Below are positions 31,089-36,567 of a DNA stretch of 36,567 bases, piece by piece. The notes below the pieces were generated by a model. It ran no database searches and was not told the DNA's origin. It saw nothing but the letters and a program-made list of their open reading frames with translations. Every line of letters starts with the position of its first letter. The stretch's first letter is position 1. A program made the translations under genes and the position numbers. The stretch spans positions 1-36,567 of the forward strand of contig CADBCX010000006.1 of NCBI GenBank assembly GCA_902793245.1. Direction: 5' to 3'. This DNA is from an uncultured Eubacteriales bacterium (GTDB lineage: Bacteria > Bacillota > Clostridia > Christensenellales > Aristaeellaceae).

Positions 31089-32177
31089 ATGAAAAAAATT
31101 CTGGCTATGCTGCTCGCGATGATCATGACGCTGTCCCTGTGCGCCACCGCACTGGCCGTGAACGAAGACGTGGAAGGCGAACTGGTCATCTACTCTTCCA
31201 TGTATCAGTTCGTGATTGACATGATGGACGAAGCCCTGAAAAAGGAATTCCCCAACCTGACCCCCGGCAACGACGGCAGTTTCTTCTTCTATGGCGGCAC
31301 CAGCTCCCTGATTCAGAAGCTGTACGGCGAAATGGGCCCCGACAAGACCGGCGACCTGGGCTGCGACATGATGCTGGTGGCCGAGCCCGCCCTGAGCCTG
31401 GAGCTGAAAGAAGCGGGCTATCTGGAGCCCATCGAAATCGAGAATCCTGACCAGCTCCTCCGCTTCCCCTATGACGCCGAGGGCTATTGGTATCCCGTGC
31501 GCGTGTGCAACATGGTGCTGGCTTACAACCCCGAAATGGTGGATGAATGGGCCGCCAAGGGCGTGAACATCCCCAAGACCTTCAAGGACTTCGCCACCGA
31601 TCCTTCCCTGAAGGGCTACATCTCCATGGGCAACCCCATGACCAGCGGCACCACCTTCGCCGCAGTGGCTTCCCTGATTCAGGATAACCACTACGGCAAG
31701 GAATTCCTGAACGGGCTGGCCGCCAACGAAGTGATGATCGAGTCCGGCTCCACCGCCCTGACCAAGCTGCAGACCGGTGAATGCGCCGCCATCATGATTC
31801 TGGAAGAATCCGTGCTGAAGGTGCTCAAGGAAGCCGACGACGCCGGCACCCCCATCACCAACCTCAAGTGCATCTACCCCGAAGACGGCGTGATCCTGAT
31901 TCCCTCCACCGTGATGACCGTAGCCGAAAGCCACAGCAAGAACGTGAACGTGGAAGCCTGCGAAGCCGTGGAAAAGTGGCTGCTGAGCGAAGAAGCCCAG
32001 AAGCTGATCCTCCAGGGCTATATGCATTCCGTGTTCGCCGGGATGAAGGAAATCCCCTATGACTCCGTGGACACCGACGGCCTGATCGAAAAAGACCTGG
32101 GCGTGGACTGGGAGAACGCTTACCAGAACCGCGAAGCCATCAACACCGCCTGGACCGAAATCGTGACCACTAAGTAA
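31089..32177 (+). CDS. ABC transporter substrate-binding protein (FbpA/AfuA-like)
   Basis: A 362-residue exported protein with a signal peptide (MKKILAMLLAMIMTLSLC region, cleavage near ALA). The mature part begins VEGELVIYSS, the pattern of periplasmic-type binding proteins of the Fe3+/2-aminoethylphosphonate/putrescine group. No lipobox is visible: the cysteine in LSLCATALA is not followed by a typical lipobox end, so the way it is held at the membrane is open. The substrate is not certain; iron is often annotated by homology. Start at 31089 chosen for the GGGAGGA site about 9 nt upstream. A stable hairpin follows the stop, which commonly gives binding-protein mRNA extra stability. Confidence 0.88.
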   Translation: MKKILAMLLAMIMTLSLCATALAVNEDVEGELVIYSSMYQFVIDMMDEALKKEFPNLTPGNDGSFFFYGGTSSLIQKLYGEMGPDKTGDLGCDMMLVAEPALSLELKEAGYLEPIEIENPDQLLRFPYDAEGYWYPVRVCNMVLAYNPEMVDEWAAKGVNIPKTFKDFATDPSLKGYISMGNPMTSGTTFAAVASLIQDNHYGKEFLNGLAANEVMIESGSTALTKLQTGECAAIMILEESVLKVLKEADDAGTPITNLKCIYPEDGVILIPSTVMTVAESHSKNVNVEACEAVEKWLLSEEAQKLILQGYMHSVFAGMKEIPYDSVDTDGLIEKDLGVDWENAYQNREAINTAWTEIVTTK

Positions 32178-32196
32178 TCCATCAGACTTGCTTCCG

Positions 32197-32225
32197 CGGG
32201 GGGAGCCGCAAGACGGCTTCCCCCG
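32197..32225 (+). other. Stable hairpin after the binding-protein gene
   Basis: A 12-bp GC stem (32197-32208 with 32214-32225, one G-U pair) with loop CAAGA. There is no T-tract, so it likely protects upstream mRNA or partly attenuates rather than fully ending transcription. Confidence 0.6.
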
Positions 32226-32261
32226 TTGCGGTATTTGGTAATTTATAAGCTACGGAGATTT

Positions 32262-32367
32262 AGAGTACAGAGTTCAGAGTACAGATGATATAGTCATATG
32301 CTCTGGTTGAAACCCAAATTGAGAAGTCAAACTTTATCTGCACTCTGAACTCTGTACTCTGTACTCT
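32262..32367. repeat. Long inverted repeat of AGAGTACAG-type units inside the importer operon
   Basis: A 23-bp arm (32262-32284) is the inverse of 32338-32360 with one mismatch, and a further GTACTCT unit extends the right arm to 32367. The AT-rich centre is 53 bp. The arms are built from short AGAGTACAG/AGAGTTCAG units. No coding frame spans it, and no target-site duplication was found by eye. It looks like an intergenic repeat or a MITE-like remnant. Confidence 0.75.
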
Positions 32368-32427
32368 CGTATCTTCCCGCAGGCAAGGAATATCAGTCAT
32401 TTTTTCTACTTGAAGGGGTGTATGCGG

Positions 32428-34926
32428 ATGAAAAACGCGAAGGCAGCGCAGAAGGAATTGCCCCGGCAGACCCGCGCGCCGCTGATGACGAAGCTGGCCC
32501 TGGCGCTGGTGTTTGCGCTGGGGGCCGTGATCATCGTGCTGGGCGTGTCGGGGCAGCGGGCGTACGATACCTCGGGGTTCAGCGCGGAATCGGCTTACGG
32601 CGCGATTTACGCCCTGGGCAAGGACGTAAACGCCGCCTGGGAAAAGCAATTGCAGCCCCAGCTTTCCGCCCTGCCCGCCGAACAAAAGGTGCAGGTGGAC
32701 GAAGCGGCCCGGGCGCTCCTGGACGCCGCCTGGGAAAGCGCGAATCCCGGCGGAGCGGCGGAGGCGGAGAGCATCCTCGCTTCCACCCCGGAGGGAGAAA
32801 GGACGGCGCTTACCTATAAGCTGCTCTATTCCGCGTACCTGGTGAACGGCCCTAAGGTGAGCACGGCCCAGAAGAAGGAAATCGCCGCCCTGTCCGAAAA
32901 AGACCTGGCCGCGTTCCGGACGGCGATGCTGAACGGCATCGTGGATGAAAGCGCTGCCCTGCCCGCCGCCGCGGAAAAGGCGGCGGACCTGAAAGGCCAG
33001 GAGCGCCAGGCCGCGCTGATGCAGCTTTTGTTCACCAGCGACGGGGCCGCCGCCTCCACCGAATCCGTGAACACCCTGAAAAAGGGCGTGCGGGACAAGG
33101 TGAAGCAGCTGGACGCTTTCCGCATGATCGCCAAAGGCGAAGTCACCTGGCTGTGGCAGCTCATCGTGAGCAACAGCCGCACCGCCGTGCTGGTGGGCAT
33201 CATCATTGCCCTGGACGCGCTGCTGCTGACGCTGCTCATGATGTGGGACAAGAGCTGGATTATCGACGTGAAGTGGATCATCATCCTTTTGATCGTGGAC
33301 TTCCTGCTTTTGTTCCAGCTCATGCCGCTGGTGTATATGGTCATCAAAGCGTTCTTCCCGGAGGGAGATTTCTCCCTGGAGACGTTTAAGCGCCTCTATA
33401 CCTACAATCTGAACCTGGACGCCCTGACCAATACCCTGATTGCGGCCTTCTGCACCATGATTCTGGGCACGCTGCTGGCCTTCCCGCTGGCCTGGCTGGT
33501 GGGCCGCACCAACCTGTACGGCAAAAAGTTTTTTCGCGCCCTGTTTGTGCTGACGTATATGGTGCCGCCGTATGTGGGCGCCATGGCCTGGCTGCGGCTG
33601 CTGAACCCCAACGTGGGTACCATCAACCAGTGGCTGCGGGTGCTGTTCCATCTGAGCGACGCGCCGGGGCCGCTGAACGTGTACACCCTGCCGGGCATGA
33701 TCTGGGTGCTGACCAGCTTCTATTATCCTTATGCTTTCATCACCATCAGCCGTGCCATGGAGAAGATGGACCCCTCCCTGGAGGAAGCCAGCCGCATCAG
33801 CGGCGGCTCGCCTTTAAAGACGCTGTTCACCATCACCCTGCCTATGATGATGCCCTCGCTGATTGCCGGCGCGCTGCTGGTGTTCGTCAGCGCGGCCAGC
33901 TGCTACGGCATTCCCTCCATCATCGGCAGCCCGGGCCGGGTGCACACCGTCACCACCCGCATCGTGGAATACGTGTCCCTGGGCCAGCAGGGCTTAAACG
34001 ACGCCACCGGCATGGCCGTGTTCCTGATGGTGATGGCGATTATTATCCTGTTCCTGTCCGACGTGGTGCTGGCGAAGAAGCAGTACATCACCGTGTCCGG
34101 CAAGTCGGTGCGGCCCGCCATCGTGGATTTGCGGAAGTGGCGCATTCCGCTGACGGTGATCGTGGGGATTTTCGCCGTGATCGTGATCTTCATTCCCTTC
34201 GCCACGATCTTTACCACCTCGTTTAAAATCGACGTGGGCAAGAGCATGTTCCAGGCGGAAAACTTCACCCTGACCAACTGGCAGACGGTGTTCGGCCGGG
34301 TGGAAACCATGAACTGCCTGAAAAATTCCCTGATCTTTGCCTCCGTCACCGCCACGGTGGGCATTGCGATCGCCTGCACCATGAGCTATCTCCTGCAACG
34401 CACCCGGGTGAAGGGCCGGAAGATTCCCGACTTCCTGATTACCCTGGGCTCCGGCACCCCCTCCGTGGTCATCGCCCTGGGCCTGATCATGACCATGCGC
34501 GGCAACTTCGGCATCAATATTTACAACACCGCTTATATCATCATCATCGCCTATCTCATCAAGTACCTGATGATGGGCATGCGCACGGTGGTTTCCGCCA
34601 TGAGCCAGATTCACGTGTCCCTGGAGGAATGCAGCCAGATCGCGGGCGCGTCCTGGATCCGCACCATGTTCAAAATTACCGGGCCGCTGATTTTCCCCAG
34701 CATCGCCGCGGGCTGGTTCCTGATCTTCATTCCCAGCTTCTATGAGCTGTCCATGACCACCCTGCTCTATTCCAGCACCACGAAAACCATCGGCTTCCAG
34801 CTCTATGAATACTGGACCTTCACCAGCCAGCCCATGAGCTGCGCCATGGCTTTCGGCATCCTGCTGATCGTCGTAGCCCTGAACTTCCTCCTCAACCGCC
34901 TCACCAAGGGCGAATTCTCCATTTGA
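32428..34926 (+). CDS. ABC transporter permease, two permease domains in one chain (FbpB-like), with large N-terminal extension
   Basis: An 832-residue membrane protein. Two binding-protein-dependent permease domains (about residues 295-550 and 570-830) each carry an EAA loop that docks the ATPase: EEASRISGGSPLKTLF and EECSQIAGASWIRTMF. FbpB-type permeases with both halves in one chain are usual for Fe3+ importers but are much shorter (about 500-560 residues). Here the N-terminus has a membrane helix (about 22-43), an Ala-rich helical region of about 190 residues probably outside the membrane, and further helices before the first permease domain. The ATG at 32428 gives 9-nt spacing to AAGGGG; ATG at 32422 is a close alternative. 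It follows the inverted repeat. Confidence 0.9.
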   Translation: MKNAKAAQKELPRQTRAPLMTKLALALVFALGAVIIVLGVSGQRAYDTSGFSAESAYGAIYALGKDVNAAWEKQLQPQLSALPAEQKVQVDEAARALLDAAWESANPGGAAEAESILASTPEGERTALTYKLLYSAYLVNGPKVSTAQKKEIAALSEKDLAAFRTAMLNGIVDESAALPAAAEKAADLKGQERQAALMQLLFTSDGAAASTESVNTLKKGVRDKVKQLDAFRMIAKGEVTWLWQLIVSNSRTAVLVGIIIALDALLLTLLMMWDKSWIIDVKWIIILLIVDFLLLFQLMPLVYMVIKAFFPEGDFSLETFKRLYTYNLNLDALTNTLIAAFCTMILGTLLAFPLAWLVGRTNLYGKKFFRALFVLTYMVPPYVGAMAWLRLLNPNVGTINQWLRVLFHLSDAPGPLNVYTLPGMIWVLTSFYYPYAFITISRAMEKMDPSLEEASRISGGSPLKTLFTITLPMMMPSLIAGALLVFVSAASCYGIPSIIGSPGRVHTVTTRIVEYVSLGQQGLNDATGMAVFLMVMAIIILFLSDVVLAKKQYITVSGKSVRPAIVDLRKWRIPLTVIVGIFAVIVIFIPFATIFTTSFKIDVGKSMFQAENFTLTNWQTVFGRVETMNCLKNSLIFASVTATVGIAIACTMSYLLQRTRVKGRKIPDFLITLGSGTPSVVIALGLIMTMRGNFGINIYNTAYIIIIAYLIKYLMMGMRTVVSAMSQIHVSLEECSQIAGASWIRTMFKITGPLIFPSIAAGWFLIFIPSFYELSMTTLLYSSTTKTIGFQLYEYWTFTSQPMSCAMAFGILLIVVALNFLLNRLTKGEFSI

Positions 34927-34942
34927 TAAGGGGTGTTGACAG

Positions 34943-36016
34943 ATGGCAACCGTTACGATTAAAAACGTCTCAAAAGCCTTTGGCGACAATGTGGTGCTGA
35001 AGGAATTCAACGAAACCTTTCAGGAAGGGGAATTCGTCACCCTGCTGGGGCCCTCCGGCTGCGGCAAAACCACCATGCTCCGCATCATCGCGGGCTTTGA
35101 AAAGCCCACGTCGGGCGAACTCTACATCGACGACCAGCTGGTGTCCGGCGGGAAAACCTTCGTGCCGCCGGAAAAGCGCTCCATCGGCATGGTGTTCCAG
35201 AGCTACGCCGTGTGGCCGCATATGAATGTGTTCGACAACGTGGCGTATCCCCTGACCATTCAAAGGGTGCCCAAGGCGAAAATCAAAGAACAGGTGGAAA
35301 AGGTGCTGGAAATCGTGCACCTGAGCCAGTACGCCCAACGCTTGCCCAACCAGCTCTCCGGCGGGCAGCAGCAGCGCGTGGCCCTGGCCCGCGCCCTGGT
35401 GGCAGCCCCCAAGCTGCTGCTGCTGGACGAGCCGCTTTCCAACCTGGACGCGAAGCTCCGGGAGTCCATGCGCTTTGAAATCAAGGATATTCAAAAGAAA
35501 CTTGGCATTACCGTCGTTTACGTCACCCACGACCAGACCGAGGCCATGGCCATGAGCGACCGGATCTTCCTCATCAACCGGGGCGTGGTGCAGCAGTGCG
35601 GCACGCCGGAGCAGATTTACAATGAGCCCGCCAATCAGTTCGTGGCCGACTTCCTGGGGAAGGTGGACTTCTTCAAGGGCGAAGCGGCCAACGGGCGCAT
35701 CGTGTTCCCCGGCATGAACGGCCAAAGCATCGCCTACGACGGCCCGCGGACCGGCAAGGTGGAGGTCGCTATCCGGCCCGAAAACATTTACTTCGCCCCT
35801 GACGGCGCGCTGGAGGGCGTGCTGGAATCCCAGTACTACCTGGGCGACGTGGACGACTGCCGCGTGAGAGTGGGGGAAACCCTGGTGCGCGTGATTGCCA
35901 ACGGCTATGAGTACAAGGATTTGAAGGACGGCCAGAAGGTCAGGATGAACGTGCGCAGCTTCATGGTGTTCGAGGACAACGGGCTGCTGGAACAGATGCT
36001 CAAGATTCAGACCTGA
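34943..36016 (+). CDS. ABC transporter ATP-binding protein (FbpC/PotA-like)
   Basis: A 357-residue ATPase with Walker [11 protein letters not shown]-loop [10 protein letters not shown], signature [15 protein letters not shown], Walker [18 protein letters not shown] and the switch His in [13 protein letters not shown]. The C-terminal part ([14 protein letters not shown], then [16 protein letters not shown]) is a TOBE domain as in FbpC, PotA and MalK. It powers the importer with the permease encoded 16 bp upstream. AGGGGTG lies before the ATG. The substrate class cannot be fixed from the ATPase. Confidence 0.93.
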   Translation: MATVTIKNVSKAFGDNVVLKEFNETFQEGEFVTLLGPSGCGKTTMLRIIAGFEKPTSGELYIDDQLVSGGKTFVPPEKRSIGMVFQSYAVWPHMNVFDNVAYPLTIQRVPKAKIKEQVEKVLEIVHLSQYAQRLPNQLSGGQQQRVALARALVAAPKLLLLDEPLSNLDAKLRESMRFEIKDIQKKLGITVVYVTHDQTEAMAMSDRIFLINRGVVQQCGTPEQIYNEPANQFVADFLGKVDFFKGEAANGRIVFPGMNGQSIAYDGPRTGKVEVAIRPENIYFAPDGALEGVLESQYYLGDVDDCRVRVGETLVRVIANGYEYKDLKDGQKVRMNVRSFMVFEDNGLLEQMLKIQT

Positions 36017-36028
36017 GGAACAAGAATC

Positions 36029-36538
36029 ATGCAGAACCGCATCAATCAATTGTATCTGAGCATGATGGAATTTGACCGGGGCCAGCCCGATCTGATCCAG
36101 CACTTCACCAAGGTGCACGCTTATGCCAAGCTGATTGCGGAATTGGAGGGCATCGACCCCCACACCCGGGAGGTGCTGGAAGCCGCGGCGCTGGTGCACG
36201 ACATCGGCATCCCCGTCTGCAATCAGAAGTACGGCTCCCATCCCGGCCCCATGCAGGAAAAGGAAGGCCCGCCGCTGGCGCGGAAAATGCTGTCGGAGTT
36301 AGACTTCACAGAGGAAGAAATCAGCCGCGTCTGCGCGCTGGTGGGCGAGCATCACACGCTGTCGCCCATCGACGGCATCGACCACCAGATTTTGCTGGAA
36401 GCGGACTTCCTGGTGAACTGCTTCGCCCATGGCAACGGCAAAGAAAGCCTGCTCCACACCCTGAACACCGTGATCGCCACAAAATCCGGTAAAGAAATCT
36501 TTGCCCAAATGTTTGGCTTATACGATTCACAGCCTTGA
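36029..36538 (+). CDS. HD-domain hydrolase
   Basis: A 169-residue single-domain HD protein with metal ligands His30 (KVHAYAKL), His57-Asp58 (LVHDIG), a following EHH (Glu107-His109) and Asp126 (LLEADFLVN). Proteins of this domain hydrolyse phosphate monoesters or nucleotides; the specific substrate is not evident. It starts 12 bp after the ATPase stop, with a TGAGGA site, so it seems to belong to the importer operon. No link to transport is known to me. Only 29 bp follow before the window ends, with no further gene visible. Confidence 0.88.
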   Translation: MQNRINQLYLSMMEFDRGQPDLIQHFTKVHAYAKLIAELEGIDPHTREVLEAAALVHDIGIPVCNQKYGSHPGPMQEKEGPPLARKMLSELDFTEEEISRVCALVGEHHTLSPIDGIDHQILLEADFLVNCFAHGNGKESLLHTLNTVIATKSGKEIFAQMFGLYDSQP

Positions 36539-36567
36539 GGTGAAGGACGAAAAACGAACAAGAGGAC

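Noticed and set aside
32260..33651. 463-codon minus-strand open frame opposite the permease
   Set aside because: Antisense shadow rich in His, Gln and Gly, starting in the inverted repeat, with no recognisable domain.
36029..36538. PhnZ-like oxygenase in an aminoethylphosphonate operon
   Set aside because: The FbpA-like importer with an HD protein suggested it, but the HD sequence resembles common clostridial HD hydrolases and no other phosphonate gene is present.
1..36567. CRISPR arrays, tRNA or rRNA genes, transposases, prophage genes
   Set aside because: No regularly spaced direct repeats, cloverleaf-like stretches or matching protein motifs were seen on either strand.

Overview
The window looks like one stretch of chromosome from a fairly GC-rich member of the Bacillota, most likely Clostridia from a gut or similar anaerobic habitat. 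The signs are strong AGGAGG-type ribosome binding sites, sigma-A promoters with 17-bp spacers and often an extended -10, an RsbU/RsbW/STAS partner-switching set, an ECF-type QueT, a CpsD-type tyrosine kinase and short intergenic gaps. No rRNA, tRNA, CRISPR array, transposase or phage gene was seen. Assignment below class level is not possible from the sequence alone.

Layout. (1) 1-532 is a mosaic of a GH53 galactanase tail joined to a NnrE (NAD(P)HX epimerase) fragment; it may be a contig-edge chimera. (2) 614-2665, plus strand: promoter, mutY fused to a GNAT domain, and an overlapping ACT-domain gene. (3) 2670-13720, minus strand: aquaporin Z; then a long run STAS, queT, a PreA-like oxidoreductase, a secreted VanX-YkuD fusion, an RsbU-like phosphatase with a dCache sensor, an RsbW-like kinase and an aspartate:alanine-type exchanger; then a secreted 5'-nucleotidase. 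(4) 13778-21002, minus strand: a phosphorelay island made of a membrane hybrid kinase, a REC-GGDEF-EAL protein broken by frameshifts, an HPt protein and an 1115-residue amino-acid-permease/histidine-kinase/REC/REC fusion. (5) 21094-24604, plus strand: FHA protein, SEDS glycosyltransferase and class B-type PBP, a cell-wall synthesis operon. (6) 24619-29306, plus strand: LCP phosphotransferase, secreted protein, Wzz-like modulator, CpsD-like tyrosine kinase, PHP-domain hydrolase and a secreted Cys-motif protein. (7) 29432-30828: a stand-alone, more AT-rich gene for a TIR/deoxyribosyltransferase-like protein with a helical C-terminus and its own terminator. (8) 30871-36538: a structured element, promoter, and an Fbp-type ABC importer (binding protein, fused double permease with an unusual N-terminal domain, ATPase) followed by an HD hydrolase.

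The main theme is sensing linked to envelope processes. Two hybrid kinases, an HPt protein, a c-di-GMP phosphodiesterase and an amino-acid-type dCache phosphatase sit beside peptidoglycan and surface-polymer genes. The most noteworthy items are the permease-kinase fusion, the VanX-YkuD fusion, the isolated TIR-like gene, the FHA-SEDS-PBP operon, the split EAL gene and the nested hairpin upstream of the ABC importer.
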